The translations under genes and the position numbers were made by a program. Under the pieces are notes generated by a model, which saw only the letters and a list, made by a program, of their open reading frames with translations, was not told the origin of the DNA and did not search any database. DNA of 64,000 nucleotides from Geosiphon pyriformis (taxonomy: Eukaryota; Glomeromycota; Glomeromycetes; Archaeosporales; Geosiphonaceae), in contig JAAOMT010000483.1 in NCBI GenBank assembly GCA_016748015.1, forward strand, positions 214,739 through 278,738, in the 5' to 3' direction. Below, one piece after another: positions 33,301 through 45,199 of this stretch; within the stretch, counting starts at the first letter, position 1; each line of letters opens with the position of its first letter.

Positions 33301-34510
33301 CAAAAAAAGAAACAATACTATTTAATATGTACTCAAATTCAACAGCAAAACATTTTCATAAAGAAGCAACTATAGAAAGAACCAGAAAAAGATACTATTG
33401 GCCATCCATATATCCAGATATTATTTAATATGTTCAAAATTGTAATGCTTGTTAAAGAAGAGGAGGAACAAGACCCAGCAAGCCATTAAGACCAATTAAA
33501 ATAGAACAACCATTCAATTGTATTGGAATTAACTTAGTCAGACCACTAACAATTACCAGCAGAGAAAACAGATATATTGCAGTAGCTATAAACTATCTCA
33601 CAAAATGGCCAAAAGCAAAAGCAATTCAAAGAACAAATGCAAAATCCATTACCAAATTCATTTATCAAGACTTAATTTAACATAGATGTCCAAAAAAATT
33701 GTTATCAGACCAAGGAACTTACTTTGTGAACAGAATATTGGCAGAATTAAGTCAAAGATTTTGGAATTAAATGACCATTATCATCACCATATTATCCACA
33801 AACCAATGGTTTAGTTGAAAGATTCAATAGAACACTATGTGAAACAATTGCTAAAATCAGTCAAAAAACCAGGACAAATAAGATTTGTTTATACCATCAG
33901 TATTATTTGCTTATTGAACAATAAAGCAAGATACTACATAAACAATACCATTTAAATTGGTATATTATAGAACAGCAACACTATTAGTCGAAATAAAAGT
34001 CAAGACATATCTAATTGAACCAATAACAGAAGACAATTTTCAAGAAACATTGTTGAGAAAAACATATAACTTAATAGAAATACTAGAAAACAAATAACGA
34101 AAAACAGCTAATAACATCCAAAAGTTACAAAAAAAACAAAAAAAATGACATAATAACCAATTACCAGATAAACCAGTTGAATTTAGGATTGGAAACAGAA
34201 TACTTTTACATTATACCAAAGTGGAAAAACAATGGAGTAGAAAATTTGACCCCAAATAGAATAGACCATTTCACATAAAAAAAATTCTAGGGAATAAAGC
34301 TTATAAATTAAGATGGAACAACAAAATCTTAACCAAAACAGCACATGATAATCGACTAAAACTCTATTACCACACACCATTATTTACCAATAATATTCCA
34401 CAACTGGGAGTACAAAGAATACTAGTAAGACCAGATAAGATTCCACAAGATTTAGAACCAATTATATGCATTGAAACAAAACACATTGATCTGATTTACC
34501 AAAACAATAT
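33301..34510 (+). pseudogene. Integrase of element F
   Basis: The N-terminal finger appears at about 33345-33460 (KHFHKEATIERTRKRYYWPSIYPDI, then NCNAC). The core reads GINLVRPLTI, where the first catalytic Asp is Asn, KWPKAKAIQRTNAKS, LLSDQGTYFVNRIL and GLVERFNRTLCET, with the Glu kept. A C-terminal GPY/F-like part (QWSRKFDPK, FHIKKILGNKAYKLRWNNKIL) and LEPIICIETKHI follow. TAA and frame breaks are present. Confidence 0.75.
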
Positions 34511-34544
34511 ATAAGGAACCAAAACACGTAACAATAACAACAGA

Positions 34545-35195
34545 AAAATGAAAATTCCAGACCATATTTATCAACTAGCACAACAATTATTTTAGGCCAT
34601 AAATTAATAACAAACAGACATAAAAATAATGATCAATCATCAAACCATCTACTATAAAAACACTAAAAAAAAAGGAAAAAGACTACACTATATTAATGAA
34701 CACACAAAAAAATTAGCAATAATATTAACAAAATTGTTAAGAAAGTAAAAAGCACTCTTGAAAAACCAACTGTTATTGTCTAATTAAGAAAAATGATAAC
34801 AGAAAATTGGAATCAATGGATAGAACAATTTCCAGTTTTATATTGCTATTAACATTTGGAACAAAAATTAATAATTCAGAATTTATATATGGATCAAACC
34901 AAAAAAGTCTTTGATCAAAAAATTATACAAGACATAGAAAACTTTATTGAAAAGAAATCTAATTCGGATATATACATCAAAACTATCTACCAAATATACA
35001 CATCTTTCAAGACTATCCAGAAATACTATTACAATCAGAAATTAGTAGCTTATCTGTTAATCAATGGGGAAAAATAACCAACAGCCAGTTTAAGAAACTC
35101 CATAGAACAATAGATAAAATAATTTTAGAAAAGAAAGTTATGGAATTATTACAAAAAAAAATATTAGGAGATTTTGATGGAGCTCAATATTAAAA
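34545..35195 (+). pseudogene. Third ORF remnant of element F
   Basis: The start MKIPDHIYQLAQQLF resembles that in D, G and H (EITDNIYSL). It is followed by MINHQTIYYKN, NWNQWIEQFPVLYCY, the open stretch at 34856-35077 (LIIQNLYMDQTKKVFDQKIIQDIENF), then INGEK and LEKKVMELLQKKILGDFDGAQY with TAA next to the polypurine tract. Several stops. Unknown function, not membrane-like. Confidence 0.6.
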
Positions 35196-35207
35196 AGGAG
35201 AAAATAA

Positions 35208-36133
35208 TATTACACTTAGAAAAGAAAAAAATAAGACATAATTAAAAAAAGAGAAAACACATGATTATAAATTAGCCAATTAGAATAGAAAAAGAAAAAA
35301 AAGGATTTTTCAGGAAATCTTGGATGTTTCAAAAAATTCAGAATTATTTAGGAATCCAAGATATTTCAGAAAAGTTGAGAATTTTTCAAAAAATCCTAGA
35401 TGTTTCAGGAAATCAAGAATTTTGCAGAAAAATTTAGCAAAGAAAAAGAATTTCTCATGTAAAGAGAATTATGTATATATAGCAGTAGCATTAAAAGCAG
35501 AAAAAAGACAAATTCCACTTAGGATAAAAATTCCTATTTCTATTTCTACTTTATTATTTCAAGAATAGTTACTATTAACTAAAGTAAAAAGCACCAAATA
35601 TTAAATAAAACTATACATGTTACTATCACTTGATTGAAAATCTGATTCAACTCTCTATTATCAACACTTTATGTTGATAATATTCAACACTTAATCACAC
35701 TAAAACAATAGCTCTTGATCATGGCTATTGATAGAATACTAATTGTTTTTGCCTTGGCTTAATTTCTTTATTTTTTTTATTTTATTTCTTTTGTTGTTTC
35801 CATGTTGTTTACTAATTGATTAAGAATTAAGTACTAAGTTACAGATATTATAGGGACTGGTAAAAGACTCATGAAACAAGGGTAGAACACTCATAGAATT
35901 GAGGATAGCTTACTAGAAAGATTACTGACCACCACACCAAGAAAAAAATTTGATGAAATTGCAATTTCGGGAAACTACTAAAAACAATCAAGAAATCTTT
36001 GTCTATTATACAAAGAACTTAACAAAAATCTTCAGATCATCAAAACCTTTAGATATCACTATCATAACAGCTATTGAACATCAAGTTATGGATTTGTTAT
36101 TTGATTTAAAATCTTACATAATTATTTGTAATA
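35208..36133 (+). repeat. 3' LTR of element F
   Basis: 926 bp, starting TATTAC (decayed TGTTAC) after the polypurine tract AAAAAGGAGAAAATAA and ending GTAATA. It has the same array, TATA box (about 35473) and hairpin (about 35662-35680) as the 5' copy. Confidence 0.88.
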
Positions 36134-36137
36134 TTAA

Positions 36138-37500
36138 TTACTGTCACATCAACCTGATTTCAAAATTGTTAGTCCTTGAAAATTAACAGAATCAGAAAAA
36201 AAGGAAAATAACAATCAAAAATTTAATTATCAAAACCCAATCTTAGAAAACCTAAAAATTCAAACTTCAATTGTTCCAACTTAACAAAATTAAAACAATC
36301 TGAATTTTACCATTATTAATTAACCAAACTTACCTTCAGAAATTGTAATTAATCCATCACCAATTATACCAATTATTGTACAACTCCAGCCACAGCCACA
36401 ATCTCAACAACAATCAAATCTACTACAACAACTGATTACAGTACCAATAGCCTATGCACCAATTACCAAACTGAAAAAATTTACTGGTAAAAAAGATAAT
36501 GTGCAAGCATGGCTAAACAATGTGGAAAAAGCTATTGCAGCCAATAAATAGAATAATACCAAAATACTATAAGCCATCTCATACTTTCTTCAGGATATTG
36601 CTAACTTGTATTAAAGCTTGGCAAATAAATTCCAAGATTTTAATGTGTTTAAACTTGAGTTCTTAAGATACTTTAATAACAATAACAGCATTAATTACCT
36701 AGCTAATACTTTTATCACTATTAAACAAAAAAATACTAAAGCCATTATTACCTACTTGGAATGTTTCTACCAGACTTTGTGCCAAATTCAAGCAATTGAT
36801 ACAGTCTACTTCACAGAACTGCAGATTCTGAACTAATTCATTCATGATCTGCACAGTAGCATTCTACAATACATGCCTATTATATCCAAACAACTTTCAA
36901 GCTGCTGTTATACATATCAGAAACTTTGAATTAGCTAAACTCAAAGCCAACCATAATCAAGCCATAAATCTAGTAATAAACAGATCATTTAAATTAGATT
37001 CCAAATTAAAACAATTTAGTAATTCAATCAACCAGAAATTGAAAGAATACTTAGCTAATAATCAGACCATTTATCAACCTCCACAATAATGCAATAATCA
37101 AGAAAACTTAAATTATTTCCAAAATCAGTTGTGTTCTTTATTATCAACCAATTAACCATGGCAGCCAGAAATGCATATCTTCCATAATTGTGGTAAACAA
37201 GATCACATCAAAATTGACTGCTATTATAATGGTAATTCACAATTGGAAAATCAATATTGAAACTTTGATCACCAATTTTAAATTCCAAATTATTCTCTAA
37301 ATCAAGATCAATATCAACTCTATTATTCACAAATGACATAATAACTAATATACTTACCTTCAATATATTAAACTTCAGCACTCATAATATATTAGCCACA
37401 GCCACAATAATCTATTAAACCCAATCAATTCAAACACCATTACCAAACTCAGCTCAAATATCATCTAAAACTCAAAGGCCAAGAATCACACACACTCAAC
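36138..37500 (+). pseudogene. gag C-terminal part of element D
   Basis: D's Gag resumes after F. A Gln-rich linker is followed by the capsid-like domain (about 36460-37085: AWLNNVEKAIAANK, YFNNNNSINYLANTFITIKQK, QAIDTVYFTELQILN, ARNFELAKLKANHNQAINLVI). The zinc knuckle near 37180-37215 has lost its first Cys (FHNCGKQDHIKIDC). A Tyr/Gln/Pro-rich tail follows. The frame is the same as the protease below. Confidence 0.7.
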
Positions 37501-37509
37501 AAAACTGGA

Positions 37510-38320
37510 GATTAGTGATGGTAATGCACCAACCAATTTTCAGTTCATTAAGTCAACCATTAAAATCTTATCAGTGGAATTCAAAAACTGGGTATATTCA
37601 AAACCCACATTCCCAGAACTATTTAAGTCTTCTGGTTACTCCAGCAGATGCTTTACTTAATAATTTAGAAACCAACAAAAAACCACTCACTAATAATATA
37701 CTTCTAGTAACTGTCACTAATGACAAATCATTAGCCACTATTTTTCTCTTTGAACTCAAAAAACTGACAGAAACCTTTTTATTCAGTAAAGTTATTCTTA
37801 ACACAAAACCAATTACTGCAATATACACTGATGTTAAAGTTGATAGTTAGTTTATCAAACTGATTCTAGACAACAGTTTAGCAGGCAACATTATTACCCA
37901 ACAACTCATGAACCAATTAAGTCATCAAGTTAATCATACTATCAGTGCCAGAATTATTATCACTAATAGAGTAACAAAAATGTCTATTGGTAAAATTGAT
38001 GACTTTCTGTTTAAAGTCAGTAGCATAATCATGTTCATAAAGGTTTTTGTTATAGAAGCCACACAATATTAAACTTTTATTGGTAATAACTGGTTAATCA
38101 AAACCAATATAGTGCTCAACTAGAACAACCAGGAGTTATAATTCAGTTAAAACAGCCAACACACTTAAGTACTAGCCACTTGTGATTATTTCAAGACTAC
38201 CATCATACCAGCACTATTAATAAAATTCAAAGAAAAAAAAAAGAAATCTATTTGGAAAGCCTATCAAGTTTCATGGACTGACAATGACCACAATAAATTA
38301 TTACTAATATTCTCTTAAGA
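37510..38320 (+). pseudogene. Retropepsin remnant of element D
   Basis: The open part (37515-37850) leads through DKSLATIFLFELKKLTETF and TKPITAIYTDVKVDS into the active-site motif LILDNSLAGNIIT (Asp codon 37869-37871). Asp is kept, but Ser-Gly became Asn-Ser. MSIGKIDDFLFKV and TFIGNNWLIKTN follow. It is in frame with Gag, as in A and I. Confidence 0.7.
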
Positions 38321-38324
38321 TGAC

Positions 38325-38381
38325 AAAAAAAAAAAAAAAAAAAAAAAAAAAACAAAAAAAAAAAAAAAAAAAAAAAAAAAA
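38325..38381 (+). repeat. Long A homopolymer in element D
   Basis: 57 bases of A with one C (38353), between protease and cysteine-rich module. The homologous place in F and I is a Lys-rich coding stretch (AAAGAGAAGGGAAAA), so this is an expansion, perhaps by slippage or assembly error, and not a poly(A) tail. Confidence 0.7.
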
Positions 38382-39120
38382 GGACATACCTGAAAAAGCC
38401 ACAGCCATTGAAAAACTAAATAATGATTAGAAAAGATCCTATTTAACTAGACTAAAACCCCCATATATACTATTAAAATATAAGAACTACAAGAAAAAGC
38501 TGTCCTCTATAAGAGCCTGGATTACACCTAATAAAGACTATTAAACACACACTCATTACTACTGTAAGTCATGTTACTAAAAACAATACAGCTATTCAAA
38601 ATAACAAGGCAAGTAGAACAATGAACCATGTTTTGCTTGTGAAGAACAGTTACTTAATAAAGGAATATGAAATGACATTTCTGGACAAGGCAGAATATGT
38701 GATGCATTATGTCAATACATAATTCTTATAAACAACTGGATGAGTTGTAGTATGCCTTTCAATGCCACATAGAACTGAGTTTTGTCACACTTAGACAGTT
38801 ACTCACATGATAAAAACAAGATCTAGAGGATGGCAAAAGCCAAAGTTGAAAATACTTCACTCAGTAAGATCCTGGAAATAAAGAACAACCCATCAGAACC
38901 AGTTAATATTGTTTTTATTCCCAATTCTGATGCATTTTTTGATATTAAAACAAACCCAAAAGAATTCTATGAATATTACAAAAACCTAGCACTCACTAAA
39001 AAAGAGCAAAAACAGCATTTGAAACAGCTAAATACAAGACTGTATAAATATTGCCTAATTTTTAGTGACTTTAAATATTGCAATAATTGTGATATTGTTT
39101 ACAATCCAATATCATAAATA
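38382..39120 (+). pseudogene. Cysteine-rich module of element D
   Basis: It continues through stops with KKLSSIRAW, then the open stretch at 38830-39117: MAKAKVENTSLSKILEIKNNPSEP, FDIKTNPKEFYEYYKNLALTKKEQKQHLKQLNTRLYKYCLIF, SDFKYCNNCDIVYNP. The first Cys pairs are mostly lost. The rest matches F, G and I. Confidence 0.6.
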
Positions 39121-39449
39121 ATTTATTCAATCTCTGAAAAAAAAAGCTATTTGGCAAGTGCACAGTAGAATCAAAATCAAAATTTAATCCCAATTCAAAC
39201 TTTGACAATAATGATAATAATAATAATTCCAGTTCTATTCAAAATGACAATGACAATAGTAACAATTTAAACTCTGATTCAAACTCAAAACAATACATTG
39301 CACTCTCTAATCTTGCAAAGAAGTAAGAACTCAAATGGTTTAGTGATAATAATGAAGGTATTATGTTAGAACATATACATAATACCAATGCAAAATTTGA
39401 TTTAAGATATCTAAAAAAAGATGTCATTAGATTGGAACCATATTTACAC
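39121..39449 (+). pseudogene. dUTPase of element D, part 1
   Basis: An Asn/Ser-rich linker is followed by ELKWFSDNNEGIMLE and motif 1, NAKFDLRYLKK, at about 39390-39420. It is cut by the solo LTR at 39450. Confidence 0.6.
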
Positions 39450-40274
39450 TGTTACAATTCAAAAATTTAATAGGAATTATAAATTAGCCAATCATAAAAT
39501 AGCACAGCAACAATTTATAAAAAAAAATGATTTAAAAATAACAGCAAGCACTACTGTGCAATAGCAGCAAGCATTATCTTACAATAGCAGCAAGTACTAT
39601 CATGCAAAAGCAGCAAACACTATTATGCAAAAGCAGCAAGCACTATTTAGAAATAATGAAAATAGAATATTACAAGACATTATTTTGTAAAATAATAATT
39701 ATATATATATACAATAGTTTTAATAATGAAGAATAAAACAAGCTTCAATTTGAAACAACAAATATCTAAATAAAATCTGATTCAAAAATAATTAATAAAA
39801 ATAATAAATTGAATTAACATCATAATTATGAGATTAACAATAGAATTCATATACCTTTTCTAGTAAATAAAACTATCATTCTATCTTTGAACTCTTTGGA
39901 AAAATAATCCCTGATCAAGATTATTCATGTTATTACTGATTGATAAAAGCTTTATTGTGAAAATTAGAAAAAACACTAAAGACCATTAATATTCCATGTT
40001 TCTAGATTAGAAAAACACATTAGACAATTGTAAGAATAGTTTCAGAAAAGACCTTAGATAATGAGTAGATTTCAGATTAGCCCCTGAAAAAAAGTACACA
40101 ATATACAAAGACAATTAGAATTAAAGAGAAAACTTACATTACAATATTAAGAGAAAACCTTCAGTACATTATTATTAATATTCAATACATAAAATTGAAG
40201 AACTTATGAGAGACTGATTGCATTTAAAACAGGATATCAGCAATTAAATATACCAAGAAAACATTCTCATAACA
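39450..40274 (+). mobile_element. Solo LTR inside element D
   Basis: A single 825-bp LTR, from TGTTAC to ATAACA, with no internal sequence and no partner. Its flanks are ACAC (39446-39449) and ATGC (40275-40278), explained by a duplicated ACGC whose CG decayed to CA on one side and TG on the other. D's dUTPase continues on both sides. It has its own array and a TATA tract (39700-39711). It probably formed by recombination between two LTRs of one element. Confidence 0.82.
39535..39645 (+). repeat. U3 short tandem array, solo-LTR type
   Basis: About five copies of a 23- to 25-bp unit containing AGCAGCAAGCACTATT. It lies about 55 bp before the TATA tract. No other LTR in the window has this unit. 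Confidence 0.8.
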
Positions 40275-40690
40275 ATGCATCTGCATTGATTTCAAAGTAG
40301 CACTGGAAATTCCAACAACAATTATGGTTCAACTAATATCTAGGAATAGTTTAGTAAAAAAGAGAATTAATATAAGAAGAAAAATAATTAATGCAGGATA
40401 TATAGAAAATATTATTGCAATACTACAAAATAATTTAAAAAAGACTTATATTATTGAACCCAATAAAAAGATAGCACAGACAATATTTCTACTTTTGGTT
40501 AAGATAGTTCAGCTAGTATTAATAAGAAATAGAGAGAAATTAAAAATGACAGCAAGAGAAATAAGTAAATTCAGATTCACAGGTAGAATAGATATACCAA
40601 TAAATATGGCAAAAAAAAAAGTTATTAACAAAGAAGAAATTATTTCCACCTATCAATCAATTTTTATTCTATTATATGATTAGTATTTAG
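40275..40690 (+). pseudogene. dUTPase of element D, part 2
   Basis: Open from 40324 to 40683. It reads VQLISRNSLVKKRINIRR (motif 2), KIINAGYIENIIAIL (motif 3, catalytic Asp changed to Asn), NKKIAQTIFL (motif 4) and REISKFRFTGR (motif 5). It joins to part 1 across the solo LTR. Confidence 0.72.
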
Positions 40691-41960
40691 TAGTTATAAA
40701 AAGGAAAATAAGAGATCAACACCAAATTTTTGAAGCAGAAGCTACTATTTGTGGATCAGAAGAGATTGCTATTACCAATTTCTATATATTAGCTAAAAGC
40801 CACAAACACATTAAAATTTTTATTCACAATACAACTAGAAATCCCATTAAAATACCAAAAGAAACTACTATTAGATACTTAAGCACTGAAGTTAAAAACC
40901 TACCACCAAGTATCATTTCAAACTTTTCACAACTATGCAGATATGTAAATATTACATCACAAACAATATATAGACAAGAAGAATATTATCTGCTCTAATC
41001 AAAACAATTGGAACAAATGAATTTGAAAAATCTAGACCCATTTCAACAAATGCAGCTCAAGATATTGCTTAACAATTTTACTGACATCTTTGCCAGTAAA
41101 AATGAATTTGGTAGAATTAATATTATCCAACACTAAATTAAGACTGGAGATACAATGCCAATTAAACAAAGAGCATACAGAGTACTACTAGCAAGTCATA
41201 AAATCATCTGACAAAAAATCAACTGGATGTTAAACAACAAGTTAATTCAACTATTAATGAGTTTATGATTATCACCAGTGATACTAGTCCATAAGGAGAA
41301 TGGGAAAATCCAATTTTGTGTGAATTATAGAAAACTTAATAATATTATTTATAGAGACAGCTATCTAACTCCACAAATTCAAGAATTATTTGATGTATTT
41401 GGAAGAAAAAAATGATTTTCAATACAAGATCTAGATAGTGGTTACTAACAAATAGCCATAAATTCAGCTAACAAGGAAAAACTGCATTCACCACTAGAAA
41501 AGAAAACTTTAAGTTTGAAGTTATGCCATTTGGCTTAACCAATATACCAGCCACTTTCCAATAGCTTATGGAAATTGTTTATACTAGATTACTATGGAAA
41601 TTAGTAGTCATGTATTTGGATAACACAAATGTGTTCTCAAAAACATTTAATGATCATTTTCATCATCTACAACAGATGTTTGAGAGACTAAAAAGAGCTA
41701 AATTAAAACTGAATGCAATCAAATGCTTCTTTGACAAAACAGAGTTAAAATTCTTAGAACATGTTATAAGCAAAAATGACATTAAAACAGATCAGATAAG
41801 ATTGAGATAGTAAAGAACTTTTTATTACCAATAAATTTGATAGAACTATGAGCATTCTTGAGATTTGCTGAATATTATTGCTGCTTTATCTAGAACTTTT
41901 CTAAACTGGCTCAACCACTTTACCAACTCTAAACTAAAAATATGAAATATGAATAAATTA
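40691..41960 (+). pseudogene. Linker and reverse transcriptase of element D
   Basis: The linker matches G (FEAEATICGSEE, ITNFYILAKSHKHIKI). The RT reads NEFGRINII, KTGDTMPIKQRAYR, VLVHKENGKIQFCVNYRKLNN, NFKFEVMPFGLTNIPATFQ, and MYLDNTNVFSKTFNDHFHHLQQMFERLKRAKLKLNAIKCFF in pieces (open 41568-41810). The second Asp of YxDD is Asn. Stops occur at Gln and Trp positions. Confidence 0.75.
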
Positions 41961-42690
41961 AAGCTTAATAAGAAGCTTTTGACATTTTAAGAAGAAAGCT
42001 CATTCAAACACCAGTATTGATTTATTTAGATTATAGCAAGTTATTTATCATTACTACTGATACATCTGGTTAAGTATTGGGAATTGTACTATTTTAGAGA
42101 AAACTGGATGGACAAAAACATCTAATAATATATGCCTGCCGAAGTTTAAGTCCAGCTGAAAAGAATTATGGAACACCAGCATTAGAACATTTAGCTATCT
42201 ATTGGGCAGTTATTAAATAGAAAGAGTATTTAAGTCAGAAGTTTGAAATATATACTAATCACAAAAGATTAACATCAATTCAAAAGCAAAAATTTGGAGA
42301 CAATTGCCATGCCAAATAGAAAATAAAACTTTTACTATTCAAATATATAATACATTATAAAAAAAAAAAAAAACAGAAATGTTAATGGTTTGTTATAAAT
42401 AAAACAGATCTAAGAACATTTTAACTCAAAAATATAACAAATAATGAATACACAAAAATATTAACAACTTTAGCACTATATTAATACTCAGCAGTTCAAG
42501 AAAAAATTATCTTAAAAGGAACAAAACAACATAAAACAACAATCAAAATATTTTATTACTTACCAAAATATATTATATCAGAAAAACAAAAAGAATTTAG
42601 ATCAATTACTCAGAATAATCACAGAATCAGAAAAAGAAACAATACTATATAACATGTACTCAGATCCAATAATAAAACATTTTCATAAAG
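41961..42690 (+). pseudogene. RNase H and spacer of element D
   Basis: It reads PVLIYLDYSKLFIITTDTSG (ATD-type Asp kept), GIVLF, KLDGQKHLIIYACRSLSPAEKNYGTPALEHLAIYWAVIK, then a spacer with poly-A-rich DNA (42358-42375). Broken by several stops. Confidence 0.62.
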
Positions 42691-43646
42691 AAGCAACCAT
42701 AGAAAGAATCAGAAAAAGATATTACTAGCCATCAATATATCCAGACATTATTTAATATGTTCAAAATTGTGATACTTGTCAGAGAAGAAAAAGAACAAAA
42801 CTCAGTGAACCACTAAAACCAATTAAAATAAACCAACTATTTGATAAAATTGGAATTGACTTATTAGAACCATTAACAATAACTAATAGAGACAACCAGT
42901 ATATAGCAGTAGCCATAAACTATCTCACAAAATGGTCAGAAGTAAAAGCAATTCAAAGAGCAGATACAGAATTTATAGCCAAATTTGTTTATCAAGATCT
43001 GATTTGCTGACATAGATGTTTAAAAAAATTGCTATCAGATCAAGAAACCCATTTTGTAAACAGAACATTAACAGAATTAAGCCAAAAATTTGGAATTAAA
43101 AGACCATTATTATTACCATATCATCCATAAACAAACAGTTTAATAAAAAAGTTTAACAGAATATTGTGTGAAGCAATCACCAAAATCAGTTAAAAAAACC
43201 AGAATGAATGAGATTTGTTTATACCATCAGTACTATTTGCTTATTGGACAATAAAGCAAGATATCATATAAACAACATTATTTAAACTTGTTTATAGTAA
43301 AACAGCAATATTATCAATTGAGATAGACATTAACACATATCTAATAAAACCAATAACAGAAGCCAATTTACAAAAAACATTACTGAGAATAACATATAAA
43401 CTAATAGAAACATTAGAAAACAAAAGACAAAAAGCAGTTGATAATATTCAAAGGTCACAAGAAAAACAGAAAGAACAACATGATAATTAATTACCAAATA
43501 AACCAGTTAAATTTAGGATTGAAGACAAAATACTCTTATATTGTACTAAAGTGAAAAAACAATGGAGTAAAAAATTTGATCCCAAATGGGATGGATTATT
43601 TCACATTAAAAAAATTCTAAGAAATGAAGCTTATAAATTAAGATAG
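42691..43646 (+). pseudogene. Integrase of element D, part 1
   Basis: Finger at about 42675-42790 (KHFHKEATIERIRKRYY, then NCDTC). The core reads DKIGIDLLEPLTI (first Asp kept), KWSEVKAIQRADTE, LLSDQETHFVNRTL, and SLIKKFNRILCEA, with Lys for the catalytic Glu. The GPY/F-like segment starts (KWDGLFHIKKILRNEAYKLR), and G interrupts at 43647. Confidence 0.72.
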
Positions 43647-44504
43647 TATTATATGTAATTATTTGGGATCTCAAATCAAATAACAAACTCATAATTTGGT
43701 GCTCAATTGCTATATTAATAATGTTGGTAATCTGAAGGTTTTGATTGAAGTTTTTTATATAATAGACAAAGATTCAGTTATAATGGTAGTAGCTTTCTGA
43801 AATCACAATTCTGTCCAATTTTTTTTTCAACTTGGTGGCTGGTTTTATTCTGGTATTTATGTCCTTCTGGGAAGCTATCTGTTAATATATATATTTTTAC
43901 TCTTATTTCTGGGTCTTTTATCAGGCTATCTGTGATGTTAATAATTTAGTGCTTAATCTTTAATTAATTAGTAAACATAACAAAATAATAAAAAGAAAGA
44001 AAAATACAAAAAATAAAGAAAAGATAAAAAAAATAAGCCAAGACAATTATAAATTAATATTTCATCAATAACCATAATCAAGAGCTATTGTTCCAGTGTG
44101 GTCAAGTATTTATTACTATTAACATGAAATGTTGATAGTGAAGAGTGAATTGAGATAACAAATAATTATTTATTGATAATTGTAATTTGAAAGATTGCTT
44201 AAATAAAATCTTAAACTGAGAGATTTGTTTTTTTTGTTTCTAATGCTACTGTTATATATACATATTTAAGATTCCTCAATTCCTCAATTCTTCACATCAA
44301 AAATCCTGGAATTCCTGAAATCCTGCAATTTCTTTAAGAGAAATCCTGGAATTCTGGAATCCTGTAATTCCTCATACAAAAATTCTGAAATTTCTGGAAT
44401 CCTGTGATTCTTCTAAGAAGAATTCTGGAATTCTATATTTACTACATTTACTTCTAATTGGCTAATTTATATGCTAATATACTTTCTATATTCTATGAGT
44501 AACA
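43647..44504 (-). repeat. 3' LTR of element G
   Basis: 858 bp. It starts TATTATATG (decayed TGTTACATG) and ends GTAACA. TATA box at 44253-44260, array at about 44270-44440, hairpin at about 44114-44140. Confidence 0.86.
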
Positions 44505-45180
44505 TTATTCTTTCCTTTTAATATTGAGCTCTATTGAAATCTCCCATTTTTTCTAACTCTTCCTCTTGGATTAATTCTTGAACTTCTTTTTTGAGAATTA
44601 CTTGTGTTATTTTGATCTGTAATTTTTCAAATTGAGCATTGGTTATTTTTCCCATTTGGTTAACAGTAACAGTGTTCATTGCTGTGTTGAGTAAAATTTC
44701 TGGTCAATCTTAAAATCCAGTGTGTAGTCGATAAATGATTCATGCTTGTGTAGTTAAATTGTTTTTCCTTACAAATTGTTCTAGTTGTTGCAATATTGTT
44801 GTGTCAAATAATTGTTTTGTTTTATCTGTGTATAAATTCTGAATGTTCAAGTATTGTCTCAAGTAAAAGTAATAAAAGTTTTTTGAAAATTGTTGTATTC
44901 ACCAATTCCAAGTTTCTATAGTCAACTCTTGATATTGGGTGACTTTTGGTTATGCTTCTATTGCCAATTTCATCCTTGTGGTTATTTTGTTAATAATGTT
45001 TTCTGTTTTTCTCCATATTTTATCTTGTGGTTCCTTTTTGGTGTTTTTGTATCTGATGGTTTGTTGATTGGTTGTAATTTTCATTTCTTGTTGTTAAATC
45101 AGTTAGAAGAGTTGTTGTGCTAATGAGTAGATATTATTGGTAATTTCCATTTTTCTGATATTTTTTGTCATGTCTACCAT
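44505..45180 (-). pseudogene. Third ORF remnant of element G
   Basis: Read from 45173, with stops: MTKNIRKMEITNNIYSLAQQ, MKITTNQQTIRYKN, TQYQELTIETWNW, FSKNFYYFYLRQ, NIQNLYTDKTKQLFDTT, IIYRLHTGF, ILLNTAMNTVTVNQMGKIT, NAQFEKLQIKITQVILKKEV and GDFNRAQY, then TAA beside the polypurine tract. It is the best template among the decayed copies and aligns with E's intact ORF in the centre. Function unknown. Confidence 0.62.
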
Positions 45181-45199
45181 GTTTTATATTCTTTTAGTT

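Larger units (their letters stand above)
16080..36133 (+). mobile_element. Element F: nested in D, itself split by E
   Basis: F is a plus-strand element with LTRs 16080-17018 and 35208-36133, and pieces 17019-19876 and 29840-35207. The target duplication is TCGA (16076-16079) against TTAA (36134-36137), which is CG decayed on both strands. D's Gag continues at 36138 with the same sequence that follows in F at about 17650. Its array in the LTR differs from that of D, so it is a separate subfamily. Confidence 0.88.

Noticed and set aside
38325-38381. Poly(A) tail of a processed pseudogene
   Set aside because: Coding matches to the retrotransposon polyprotein continue on both sides of it, so no retrocopy ends here.
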